Origin: Formicarius rufipectus
Taxonomy: Eukaryota; Chordata; Aves; Passeriformes; Formicariidae
Length of the DNA: 64,000 bases
Assembly: GCA_013399695.1 (NCBI GenBank)
Contig: VXAU01003743.1
Span: 422,869-486,868 of the forward strand
Direction of reading: 5' to 3'
Below the pieces are notes generated by a model. It had not been told where the DNA came from and did no database searches. It was given only the letters and a program-made list of their open reading frames with translations. Shown here one piece after another: positions 35,701 to 47,421 of this stretch (the first letter of the stretch is position 1; every line of letters begins with the position of its first letter). The position numbers were made by a program, and so were the translations under genes.

Positions 35701-38678
35701 GAGAAATAACTTTTTATGGAGGTTGTGTTCATTTGAAGCTCCCATTCTTCTGCATTTTGTGAAATAATCTGTGTTCTGATGAAAGCATTAATTGAGCAGC
35801 CCATCTTACAGAAGGAGAATTTTAGTTATGATTTATAAAAATTGAAGATTATTTAGATTTTTGTGCCTTTGGATGAAACTTTGGTGCAGAGAGGCTCATA
35901 TTGCAGGTCAGTTAAAGTATTTTAAATATCCTTCTTTGCTTGACAATAATCTTACTGAGAGCTTGATGTGTCTGGCAGGTAGTTTTACCTGGTTCTTGTA
36001 GTAGCGTGCCACTTGTTTGTGTGTTTTGGTCCCCTGACTTCTGCCATTGAGATCCAACTAGGAAAAGCCACGTTCAGAGCTGTGCCCTGGTGATGCCCTG
36101 GCTGCCCACAGAGCTGTGTTTCTGGAAGGTTTCTGCCTCCAGCCTGGGAGGGGAGGGTTCTCCAGTGCACATGCCACTGCCATGCCTTTCACCACGTCAT
36201 TTGAATTCCACCCTGAAGAGAGTGATGGGGCAGTTCACATCCATGCATTTCCCTGCTTGCCTGGAGGTGTTACACAGGACCACAGCAGGAAAAAACCCCT
36301 TGTATCTCTTCCCTTTGAGCAGGAAAAAATGCCATTTTGAGGTGGGTGGAGGGAGAGTGGGTGGTTCTCCTTGGCTGCTCAGGAAATACTGCTTTTATGT
36401 AATCTCTTCTCACACTCCAGCCCTGTGTGGAAAATAAAGGTTGGGTGTGGATGGAATATCCTGCCGTTAAGAGGCCCTGGGAATGCAGGGCCCAGCATGG
36501 CCACTGTGTGGTTCTGCAGACCTCAGGAGGACCTTCTGCACTGTCCTGTTTTAATGGGGCACTGAAAAATGGCAGCACATGCTCCTCACCAGAAACCTCT
36601 CTCTCTCTGGCCTTGCAAAGTAGTCAAAAGATTTTAATGGCTGAGATCACAGTTGACCTTTGGGCAGGAGGGGAGCTGCTCCTTCAGGGACTACTTGTGC
36701 ATTTTTCTCTTTGCCTCCTCAGCCCAGTGGGCTCTGTTGTCTTTTCTTGCCCACCTGGGAGAGGGGGACACAGCTCTACATTTGTTCTGGGGAGATGCTC
36801 TTGCTTGGCCCAGACAGGATGTTGAGGGAAAAAGGAGAGTATGCTGCTGCTTGTGGGAACCCTAAGGCTCCCTAGGCTAAAATTGAAGCTCAGCAGTGGC
36901 CCTTGGTGTTCCAGGCACACTAGAACCTGAAGGAAAACCTCTGTTACTGCTGAAAGCCTCATCTGAGGGAGGCAGAGCAGCTCTTGGGACTGTTTAGTCC
37001 CCACTGCGCCCCTTGTTTCACCCTCCAAACCAGTGACTTGCCAGCTTCCCCACGGGTCAGTGGCCTCCTTGTGGGAAAGACGCCAGGGATGCAGGGCACA
37101 TGGATGGAGCAGCTCCTGGGATACAGGGCCCGTGGTGGCTCTTGGCACCACCAGGCTGAGCATTGCAGTTCTGGGGGTCACCTATCATCAGCTGTCCTCC
37201 AGTGTGTGGGTTTTGTCCTTAAAAGCTTTTGCCACTGCTTTCCTGTGTTCCAGATTGGGAATTGAGGTTTCTCTCCTTGTGGTCCATAATTGAAAAGTGT
37301 CATTTTTAGGCAGCTGAGCAGAAATCCCTTTGGTCCAGCAGGAGTTGAGGGAGCTTCTAGATGCCAAGTCCTACCCCCCAGCTTTGTTACTGCTGCCTTC
37401 AAGTGATGTTTATAACCCACAAAGTACAGCAAGTTAATATTCTGTGAAACAAACTCAGTTTCTTGTGACAGGAAATGCAGGTCTGAGGAGACTTGGTTTC
37501 TGCAAACTGCTGGTGGGATTAAGTTGAGTAAGCCACAGGCAGATCATGAGGGTCTTGGAGTGGCTTTGGTTCTGCACAAAGCCGTGGTTGGGTGCCAAAA
37601 CCAGCTTACCTTAAAGCCTTGCCTCTCTGGGTCATTATGTATGTGCTGCTGCAGCTACCATTTTCCTCACTTCTTGCCTTCCATCTTTTGAATTCAGTTG
37701 CTTCTATTCTTCTTTGCTTTTAATTAAAAAAACCCCAGAAACAAACTAAAAAGAAAACAAAACAAAACCAAAAACACCCAACTCTTTTTCAGTACTTGAC
37801 TTTTGTCCAGGCAAATAGCAAAACTGCTGAAAATGGAAAGTCTTATTTTAAATGCTTTAATATAATTTTGCATTCTGCCTTAATTTGAAAACTTTATGCA
37901 CTTTTCAGAATGAAATATATTTACCTAAATGTTACTGTTTTTACATGAATGTAACAGGCCGTGATAGACCTGGTAAAAAATACTGCTTCTGATGCAGGAG
38001 TGCAGGGGTCTGGTTCCGCTTTGCCTGCTTCCTTGTGATGGCTGGTACTGCTGCTTTGGGTGGGAATTGGAGAGCTGGGTTTGCCTTGTGAGACATTGGG
38101 CTCAAAACCAACTCAGCAAAGCCACGTTGGCTCCTTGACTCACGGCAGAGAAGGGTTAAATCAATGCTTGTTGTTTGTGCGTTGTAACTGAAGGAAAGTA
38201 AAGGTGCAAAGCAAGTAGTCCTTCGCTGTTCCCAGTTTGCCCAGCATGGGCATGGCTGTGAGTGGTCTCAAGGCTTGCTCAGTCCTCCTGACTTTGCCCA
38301 GTTTGTGGCTGAGCCCCCTTGGGGCGCCGCTGTCCCGGCAGGAGCGGGTGCTGGGCACCCTCTGGGTAAGGCCAGCGTGTCACTGCCAGTGCAGGTGGAG
38401 CTGCCCAGCTCCCTGGGAGGCTGGAGCATGGCAGGGATGAGTGGCTGCTTTGGGGTGGCTTCTCTGAGGTGGGACATGGCTTGGAGGGTGAGATCCCTCA
38501 GCGTGGATCCCGCTGTGGAGTGCTGTCTCCCACCTCACCCGGCCCTTGTGGTGGTCCTCTGCTCTCTGTGGGTCTTGGCTCTGGATCTGCTTGGTTTGCT
38601 GGGAACTGACTCCTTGTGTGCCTTCTCCCTCTTCACCCTACCCTTTACTTCTGCTGAGGTTCTTTGTTTTTTTTTCAG
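26701..38678 (+). other. RTN4 intron 1, remainder
   Basis: About 12 kb with no supported exon. It holds a small GC-rich block at about 28,990-29,210, TAAT-rich stretches at about 31,040-31,260 and 32,190-32,440 that look like conserved regulatory DNA, and a possible LTR-like block at about 32,815-33,270. These are discussed as separate findings. Otherwise I see only homopolymer runs. The acceptor is a long T tract ending tttttttttcag|at. Confidence 0.6.
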
Positions 38679-38735
38679 ATGAGACCCTTTTTGCTCTTCC
38701 TGCTACACCTGCGCCTCTGATGCCCTCCTCTGCAG
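38679..38735 (+). CDS. RTN4: RTN4 exon 2 (cassette exon of isoforms A and B2)
   Basis: The exon is 57 bases, the same size as in mammals. With the last base of exon 1 it reads DETLFALPATPAPLMPSSA, where DETLFALPA is highly conserved in reticulon 4. The acceptor is a strong T tract plus cag. The donor is gcag|gcaagt: a GC donor that otherwise matches the optimal AG|GCAAGT consensus. Only this cut preserves the phase needed by exons 3 and 4. The exon is included in Nogo-A and B2 and skipped in Nogo-B. If intron 2 were retained, the frame would run 27 more residues and stop at 38816-38818. Confidence 0.95.
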
Positions 38736-38741
38736 GCAAGT
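38736..38741 (+). promoter_or_regulatory. RTN4: Non-canonical GC 5' splice site of intron 2
   Basis: gcaagt follows the exon end ctgcag. GC-AG introns are a small minority and usually have this near-perfect U1 pairing elsewhere. The nearest alternative, the GT four bases further on (38740), would shift the frame. Confidence 0.85.
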
Positions 38742-39499
38742 TCTCTCTGCTCCCTTTGTCTGACACCTCCTGCCTTTCTGAGCTCATTAACCCTTTCCCT
38801 CCAGTCTGCCTTGACTAGAAGTCAGCATGGGTCCAAGAATGGCCTCTCTTACATTTCTCAGTTTTGACTTTGTGGCTAATCTGTTCCAGATTTTAATAAG
38901 CATTCATTTCTTGACATGGCAAAGTGTTTGATAAAGAATATACTGCCATCTGTGAATTCTTGGACCCTTGATGTAGGAGAGAAGTTGATATGGTTAACAC
39001 ATAGAGCATCATTGCTTTACTGATTTAGCAGAAAGATTTAATCCACGTAACTTTCTGCAGTATTTTATAGAAGTAAAATTGGTACCTGTAGTATTTATTT
39101 AGTGCTTTTGGTTTGGTACACTGTCTGCCAAATTCCCATTTAAAAGAAGTGTCCAAAAAGACTTTGCTGGCACATATTTATACTCAAGGACACACAGGTC
39201 CTCTCTCTCTGTCTCCCCTTGCTACCCTCCTGCTCTGACTTTGTTAATATTGCCCTCTGTACTTGTCTGGCATCTTCAGCTTTACTGAGACTTTAGTGCT
39301 GCATAAAGTTGCTGCTCCTCAAGCTCTTCTGCTAGAAGTGACCTAGAGTAGCTTTACCTGATACTGTGTATTCATGGTTCGTAGTATCCATGGTAGAACT
39401 TTGAAGAGCCCCTTATTAACTGAAGTCACGTGAATCTGTCTTGAAAGTTTGCATTGACTAAAGAGCACTTGCATTCTCTGACTTTCCTTTCTGTCACAG
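38742..39499 (+). other. RTN4 intron 2
   Basis: Short intron of 764 bases in total between the cassette exon and the large exon. It ends in a pyrimidine-rich acceptor tttctgtcacag. I see no repeat or further exon in it. Confidence 0.85.
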
Positions 39500-41938
39500 A
39501 CAAAGTTCTGGACTTGCAGGAGCAGCCAGGTAGCACTAAGTCGCTTGGGCAAGAGGATTTCACTGCAGTCCTGCTTGATGCTGCTCCTTCTCTTCCCTCC
39601 TTCTCTCCTCTCTCAGCTGAGCCCCTTAAAGAGCACACAGCCTCTGATACCCTCTCAGATGGATTACCTGCAAGAGGCATGTACAAAGAAAGTCCAAGTG
39701 AGGTTTATAAGGAAGCTGTGAAAAATGCCAGAAATCCCTTTCTTGTAGAGGGGAATGACAAAGACATTTCAGAAGGGAAATACTCAGAACCCCCATTTGC
39801 TAAAGCAGAAGCAGCCATTTTATCTCCTGCTAAAGAAGAAACACAGCTAGAGGGCCCTAAAGAATCATCTAACCTGGAGAAAAAGCCTGCACAGCCCCTG
39901 AAAATGTCTCCAGAAACTCCTGAAGACTTGTTTGAGAGAAAGGAGGAAGATCTCTTCTATAACAAAGACATGTATGGCAGCGGTGATGGTGGTGAGAAAG
40001 GGGTGCTGAAGGAAGACCCTCTTAAGAGGGAAGAATATGCAGATTTCAAACCATTTGAGCCAATATGGGAAGCAAAAGGTGCTAGTCATGGACTGAGCAG
40101 CATGAGGGAGGATGTCGGAAGTAAGATAGATGCCAGACTGGAGAGCAGTTTGGATGAGAAATACAGTGTGGGGAAACTGAATGTGCAGAAGGATTCCGAG
40201 AGTGAGGGCAGTGCTGAAGATCTCTCCTTCCCAACTACCCCGGAAGCTGTAAAAGAACCTTCGCAGACTTACATCACTTGTACTAAATTTGACTCCTCTC
40301 CAAGTCCTGATGGTATCAAAGGCAAATCTCTGTCTCCACTGGAGGAAGGCACTTCAGAAAACAGAACCGATGACGAGAAGAAAATTGCCGAGATGAAGGC
40401 TCAGCCAAACCCCGAGCAGGGGAGTTTGGGTGCTGGAGCAGCTGGCAGGCAGGAGGGGCAGGGGGCTACCTGTGCCAAGGCAGAGAGCGGGCCGGCGGTG
40501 CCACCCGACATGACAGCCCCCATGCCCGAGGGGCTCACACCCGACCTGGTGCAGGAGGCCTATGAGAGCGAAATGCAGGACGCGGCGGGCGCCAAGCTGG
40601 CCTACGAAAGCAGGAGTGACCTGGTGCAGAGCTCCGAGGTGGCCCAGGAGCCCCTGAAGCCCGTGGCACAGGTGTGCCCCTCCTTCGAGGGCACCGAGGC
40701 CGCTCCCGCGCCAGCACTGCCGGACATCGTTATGGAGGCCCCGCTGGGCACCGGCACCGCCGTGGCAGAACCCTCTGCTGGGCAGCTGCAAACATCCCCC
40801 CTGGCAACCTTCATGCCCACGGCCAAGTATGAGAACGTGACAGGAGAGGCTGAGAAGGCTCCCGGGTACCAGGAGGCGGTGAATGTACCTCTGGCACAGC
40901 CCCAAGAAGCAAAGGAGGCATCGGTGTTTGAGCAGCCCGCTCGGGAGGGCAGCACCGCTCCTGAAGATCTGGAGACTCCTTATATCTCTATTGCATGTGA
41001 CTTGATTAAGGGAACAAAGGTGTCTGGAGAAGCTGCTGCTCCGTCCTTCCCAGAGTACTCCAAGACACCAGTAGCAGAAGGTGTTCCTCAGGATGCACCT
41101 GAGCATGAGGAACTTGAGGGAGAACTGTCACCACAATTTGGAAAATCTGACCTGTTTAGTAGCCAGGCAATAGCTGACTTTGCTGAGGAAATGAGTGAAG
41201 AGTCATCTCTGGCCCTAAAGAGTAAATCCACTGAGAGTATTGCAACTGATGAGGAGCAGGAGGAAGGACTGGTGGGTTCAGTAGCTGCTGTGGGCAAGCC
41301 TTACCTGGAGGCATTCCAACCTCAGCTGGACTCCTCCAAGACTGTTGCTGCTCTACCATCTGAGCCAATACCTACAAAGATAGCCAAGGCAGAGAAGATT
41401 CCTCTTCAAATGGAAGAGCTGGATGCTTTGGCTTATTCAGCTGATGTGTCTGTTGCTATGGAACCAAAAACAGGAGATGACAAAGCTCTCTCACCCATGG
41501 ACTCTTCCCCAGTCTCAGTGGAAGATGACTTTGTGATGTTGGCTCATCCTAAAACCTCTCCTGAATTCGTGACAGAAGCCCCTGGCAGAGACATAATGCA
41601 CAAAGATGAAGAGATCAGTAAGGTGATCCAAGGTGAGAAGAGGCAGTTGCCTTGCCCAGAGCTGCCCTGCGACCTGTCTATGAAGAATGTAGAAGTCAAA
41701 CCTGAGGAGGACACCAATGCCTTGAAAAAGTCCTTGGAGGCTGTGGAGAGAGAAGTGCCTGAAGTACCCACCAAGTCCTTACTGGCCGCAGATACCTCAC
41801 CTTTACCTGCTGGCAAAGAGATAGTCAGTGTAGGAAAGCCAGGAGCTTTTGAGAAGGAAGCTGAGAAAGAAGCTGCTTCTGTTAAAGAAAAGAAAAAACC
41901 TACTGCTGTATTTTCAGCCAAGCTGACTAAATCTTCAG
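39500..41938 (+). CDS. RTN4: RTN4 exon 3, Nogo-A-specific region
   Basis: One uninterrupted frame of 2439 bases (813 codons; about 800 in mammals). It begins DKVLDLQEQPG and ends FSAKLTKSSG before the donor tcag|gtaatc. Conserved Nogo-A landmarks occur in order: EEYADFKPFE (about 40,030), MPEGLTPDLVQEA (about 40,520), LPDIVMEAPL (about 40,720), YISIACDLIK (about 40,980), EKIPLQMEEL (about 41,395) and LPCDLSMKN (about 41,660). The region is acidic, rich in E, S, P and K, and predicted to be disordered and cytosolic or cell-surface exposed. In mammals it contains the 'delta 20' segment that blocks neurite outgrowth and cell spreading; the equivalent here lies roughly at 40,530-41,080. The middle part is strikingly GC-rich. 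Skipping this exon yields B or B2. Confidence 0.97.
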
Positions 41939-44900
41939 GTAATCTGTGTATGCTGTCTTGCAGTTTGCTAATCTGCATATTCTTTAGCTAAACTTAAGCA
42001 TGTCATAACTTGCTCTTTTTAAGTCTCTTTCTGTAAACTTCTGTCACTAGGCTGAGGGTAACAGGAAACGTCAGTGCCTGCACTTCTATACCTTTTCCAT
42101 ATTCTGATTGCTTTAGTACCTTTTTTGTGTTTACCAGGGATGGACTCGTGTCTCCAGTTCTCTCCTTCACTTCTGCTGCTCGGGGTCTGTCGATGCAGAA
42201 ATAAGTTGTCACTGGGTGGCTTCCCAAGCTCTGACTGGGACAGTGAGCCATGGATGGTGTCTGCTGTGTGCCTGGGATTTGAAGAGCCTTTTCTTTGTCT
42301 GCTTTAACAGTGCAGACAATCCCACTCGGGAAAATCCCCCTTCTGTCCCTGGATGTGCCTGGAACCCGGCAAAGAACCTCTGCACCTCCACACTGCAACC
42401 TGTCTTAGACCAAGGCCAGTGCATATGAGGGAACTGAACATCCATGATACTAGAAAAGTGGCCACTAGGTATCCTGCAAACACTGAAATTGGTTTATACA
42501 CAGCACAGCTATTGATTTCTGTTTCTCTTTCAGGTCGGGGGCTTGCACTTCATTGTAGTTAATTTATCTTCTGTGTGGTTACAGTAGCAGGAAGGTGAAG
42601 GAAAAGTAAGACCACTGTCATGTTGCATTTTGTTCTCTAAACTGAACAGGAAGGGAAATTTCAGCCCTTGTAGACTAGAGGAGTGCTTTGCTTTTTGATA
42701 TCTCAGCACTGCTCTTACTTAAGCCTTGACCAGAATCATTGACACTGAAAAAGAGCTACTGCCAAAGCACTGTTTGGTGCTCTAAACCGAAACCCAGGCG
42801 CTGGGTTGGCTCAGCAGCAGTGCTGTGTTTGTGCAGTAACTGCAGGCTGTAAAACAGTCATGGAATATCCTGAGGTGGAAGGGAATGACAGGGATGTTGA
42901 TGCAAGTGAAATAGGGTTTGGAAACTTAGGTACAAAATGTTGTATTTCTATTACCTTTGCATGATAATTGCCATTTCTCCTGTCTCACCTCTCCTGTACA
43001 CACAGGTAGGAAGAAAGGAGAGTTTTGCTTTTCCCTTGGGGTGGAATTTCAGTGTTACCTGCACTGCTAAAATACTGTGTGTTCTGCAAAGTCTCCTCTC
43101 CTTTCACTCAGACTTCCAGCACACAGGACTGGCCAGAGAACAACTGCTGTGGATCTTGGACTGCATGTCAAGGGGTTAATTGCTTAGAGCTCAGACTACT
43201 TTAAAAAGAGACAAACCAAAACACTTAGTATCAAGGTTTTGTGTTAGTTCTTTTAACAGGAGACTTTTGCAGAGGGGTCTTTAATCATGGCATGGTTATA
43301 GTAGACTGGGGGTTGCAAATCACTGCCCTGGGAAGGAAGGTTCTTCCTTTGGGTCCGAGGTGGACAGGAGTGTGGGAAGCTGCACAAACCCATCTGCAAG
43401 AGCAGGGGAGAGTTGAATGTCCTTTTTCCATCTGTGGTGGAATGGGGCGCAAATGTGTCAGTGTTGGTGTGAGCTGGGCTGGCACTACAGTCTGTCAGGG
43501 TTGTGTTTACTCTGTAAAGCAGCTGCAGATTTAGTTTTTGACATGCTTTGTTGTTTGGGAAGAAAATGTTTATCTTTTTTCTTTATTCTGGAGGAACACT
43601 TGCTTAAAGCCAAATAGATGAGAATACCAGCTCAAAAAGGGCCTTTTCCTCTAGATTTTTGTCTCATGCTGCTGTTTGCTTTTTTGCTTACTTCTGCTGT
43701 ATTCCATAATACAGAACTGGACTTCTGAGAGAGCCCATGGACAACATCAGTTGTGTGCTTTGAACACCTTACTGCTTAGGCACAGTTTCAGAGTATCCTT
43801 GGAGAGTTAACAAGGATGGGGACAGTTCATCAGCAGGCCAAGGTGCATCTGTGCATGTGCTTGACCTTCTGAGTCTACCCTTGCTGTGTGTGGGGGGGTG
43901 TTTTTTTGTTTTTGGGTTTTTTTCCCCATCTTCCCATCAATGGAATTGAAATACATTTTTCTGGGCTTTAAGACTTCTGCAATTCAGCTGGTGGGATTGT
44001 GTGACTGATGCTTGTTAAAGCCTTAATCTGAGCTGCCTTACTGATGCACTTAAACCCAAGGACCCTGAATACTCACCAGTGCTGGTTTTCGAGAAATAAC
44101 CTAAATGCCAATATGTTGTGACTTCCCCCAGCCCCAGGGGACTGCAGGGAACTTACAGGGACTCTGAAAAGGTTGCAGGTATTTGTTAAACTTCACCATT
44201 CCAGTAAAGCAAGTGTAAAGCTTTGAGCAGCCTTTGTGTGGAGAGAGGTTGGTTTAGTGCTGCCTGGCACACCCTGGGGTGGCCTGTTTTATGGTATGAG
44301 ACCGTGGGGACCTTCTACTTCAGAGCTGCACAGAAACACTCCAAACCAAACAGCCCCAGTAAATTCAGAACTGTAAAAGAAATCCCTCTCCTTGTAACAA
44401 CTGGGAACAATTTCAAGGGCAAACACCCCCTGTAAGGGCAGCAATTCCTGCTGTCCTGGCTACAGTGATACTTTTTTCAAACTTGTATTTCTCAGTACCT
44501 GCTCCGTTTGGCTTTGAGCTGCTTCACCGTTTGCCTCACCAGAGCTCCAAATGCCCATTTCTGAGCTCCACCGGCACATGCTGAGCTGTGACTTGAAAGC
44601 TGTACCTCCTGCCAGCAGCTGTGGGCAGCAGGGCCTGCAGAGCCCAGCTCGGAGGAGAGGGCTTTAATGCCACCTAGTGTTTGTCCCCCGAGCTGGAACC
44701 CGAGCACCCGGCATCGCTGGGACAGGGAGGGATCCAGCCCAGGGCTGGAGAAACGGAACCCTGGCAATCAGCTGAGATTGGAAAACTGAATGTACACATG
44801 ACACATCCCAGCCCTTCTGCTGCACAGACTTTAATCTCTCACAGAGGTCATTAATTCTCCCAGATCGTCTGGAAAAGCTTTTGTTCCATAACCCTGGTTT

Positions 44901-47420
44901 TGACTGAAGGGATGGGGAAGATTTTATGGTTTTGGTATTTATAGTATTGGATTCCTAGCTCAATCTTTGGCCATAACAAAGTTGTGTACTAAAATGTAGA
45001 TTGGCAGTTTGAATCTCTCAGGATCCCTCACTGAGCATTAACAATGTTTGGCAATAATGTGAGTGCTGTGCTGTCAAGACAGTCAGTTTGCCAGGACACC
45101 CTTGTTCGTGGTGGTTTGACAATCACTTTTGTAGATGTTCCTCTCATGTTAAATCTAACTGGTTTATTTGCTTTCCTTATAGGCACTCAGAAATGCAGCT
45201 CATTACTAAATATTTTACATTTCCTGCATTTTCTTGAAGGGGCAAATGCCAAAGTGAAGTCCAGGTGGGAGATGTACTTTCAGAGGGTGATACTAATGCT
45301 GACTCTTTCCTTGTTAATCCCCAAACACTGGGGCAGAAATTGTTTCCTGTGGTGTTGGAACAGCAAACCAGGTCATTGCAGTTGTGTGAAGCTTAAAGGA
45401 CATTAGAAATTCTGCCTGACACCATCTGTACCCATTCGGGTCATTTCTTATAGTTACTGCATTGGTAGAAGGGGAAAGGTTTCCTTTGGTTTTGTTGGTT
45501 TTCCCTGGAGGAAAAATACCTTGGAGTGCCTAGAGTTTCTTTCAGAAGCAGATTGGTAAAATTCCATTCAATTCAACATAAAATCTTAATCTCATTGTAT
45601 TCTTAGATTCTAGTCTTTTATGCAACCAGGTAAATAATAATAAACGGAGACTTCAGTTCCAGGATGGAGAATTTACAGAGGATTAGGAAGAATGAGGGAA
45701 AACCAAACCAACAAGTGGAGTTTTTCTGAGTAGACTTCGAGCTCCTGTGGCCCCTGTAGAGAGGCAGAGAGGTGTTATGTAGTTGGGGCTGCTGCAGAAT
45801 GGCACTGCTGTGTGTGGAGGACGTGGAGCCTCTTCCCCAGAAACAGGGATAGGCACCAGCATGGAGTGAGGGCAGGAGGAGGGGAATCCAAACTGCCCCT
45901 CCGGGGGAGGACAAAAGCGCTGCTGTGGGTCCCCCTGCTCAGGGTGATTCAGAGCCTGTGTAATGTACTCACCCTGCCCTGGGCTGCCCCTTGGAACTGG
46001 GGTGTTCCTGGAATGTGTTCAGAACTGATTGTGTCTGAGTCGGTCTGGGTGAGCCGATAAGAGCACCTCTCCCAGCTCCAGTGGCCTGGTGCTGGGCACT
46101 TCTCTTGTTGCAGTGCCATGGAATCCCCCTGCTGAAACACAACAGCTCTTGCAGAAGTTGGGCAGTGCTGGTGGCCAGTTTGGGTGTAGAATAGGGTCCC
46201 CCCTGCCTGAAACAGGAGACGTGGATGTCAGTGGTGTGCACGGAGTGCTGAGAGAACATGGACTATGCCAAGAGTAAGGAGGAGGGTCTGGAGGGCAGGG
46301 AGGAGATGCCTGGGGGTGGGAGGGATGGCAGTGGTGGCTCTGCTGTGGCCACCACGAGATGTCTGCTAAGGGAGAGTTGCATAATTGCACTGTTTTAAGG
46401 GGGTGGTGGAAGGCATATGAAACGAAGAGGCTTTAATTGTGTATCCTTACAAATTTGGCAATTGGTGAAAAGGCCTTTGAAAGCATTGTGTCAGTCTAAT
46501 TTAGTGGCAGTGTGAATGCAGAAGGAGACCTGCAGATTCTGGTGGTTTCCAGTTCGGCTCAGACAGAAGCAGATTTTTCAGACTTGTTTTGTACTTTTTT
46601 TGTGTGTGTGTGTGTGCAGTGCAACTTGTCCCATCAGCTTGCACATGTTTGAATATAAACTGCCCAGATCCCTGCTGTAGCACAGGTTTGGATGTACCTG
46701 TTGAAATTGTGGCTGAAATGCACATCTTTGGATAGGTCAAAAGTAGATGTAACTGGCCTTGCTGTCAAAGGAGGCCCTACATTTATACAACTGAAGCAAA
46801 ATCCATGGCTTTGAGGTAACTTTGTAATAATCTTTCTCAGTGTAAGATTTTCTAATGAAAAGGAAAACTGTCTATTTAAGGTCTGAATTAGGATCTCTGG
46901 CCCACCTGGTCTACAATATCTTTGTGGAAATGTGGGGATGTCTTTTTCTAGTTCTTCAGAAAATAGTTTATCAAATTTTTAAGAGGTTTTGGAGCAGTGC
47001 TGGGGAGGTTTTACCATTTTATTGTCAGCCCCAGATCTTAAGAAGAGACTCCAAGGTTTTTTTTCAGCAGGGATGGAACCAATGACAGCATAATTTTCAC
47101 AGCTCTCCTTTCAGATTTTTCGTTTGTTCTGGTGTCTGTGCAATATGTTACTCTCTGTGTTGTTAGTGTAAACGTTCAGGTTCCTGATTTTTATTTAAAT
47201 GAAGGGTCCAGTTGGCAGGTCAGCAGCTGCCAGCAGAGAACGATGATGGAAAAATAAAAAAGGAAAAGGTGTTTGGTTGTGGAGAGTTAGGTAAAGGGCT
47301 GGAGAACTGCTTCTCCAGCCTCCATTATGATGAATAAATGCCGCTGAGCAGTTCCTAAGGGCTAAAGACACCGGCAGAAAGACTGATTGTGTTCTCCACG
47401 AGCCTCTCGCTTTTGTTGCA
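41939..47420 (+). other. RTN4 intron 3, first part
   Basis: About 5.5 kb with no supported exon. Noted items are a (TG)8 tract at 46601-46616 and the avian-typical G/T-rich run near 43,890-43,930. Open frames on both strands are short and unsupported. The stretch ends at a good acceptor-like ttttgttgcag (47411-47421) just before the RTN4-C promoter region, which could define an optional leader exon. Confidence 0.6.
46601..46616 (+). repeat. (TG)8 microsatellite
   Basis: Eight uninterrupted TG units preceded by a T run, inside intron 3. Short, with no evident function. Confidence 0.85.
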
Positions 47421-47421
47421 G

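Noticed and set aside
40354..41106. 250-codon minus-strand open frame inside exon 3
   Set aside because: Shadow of the conserved Nogo-A frame in its GC-rich patch. The sense strand has clear homology.
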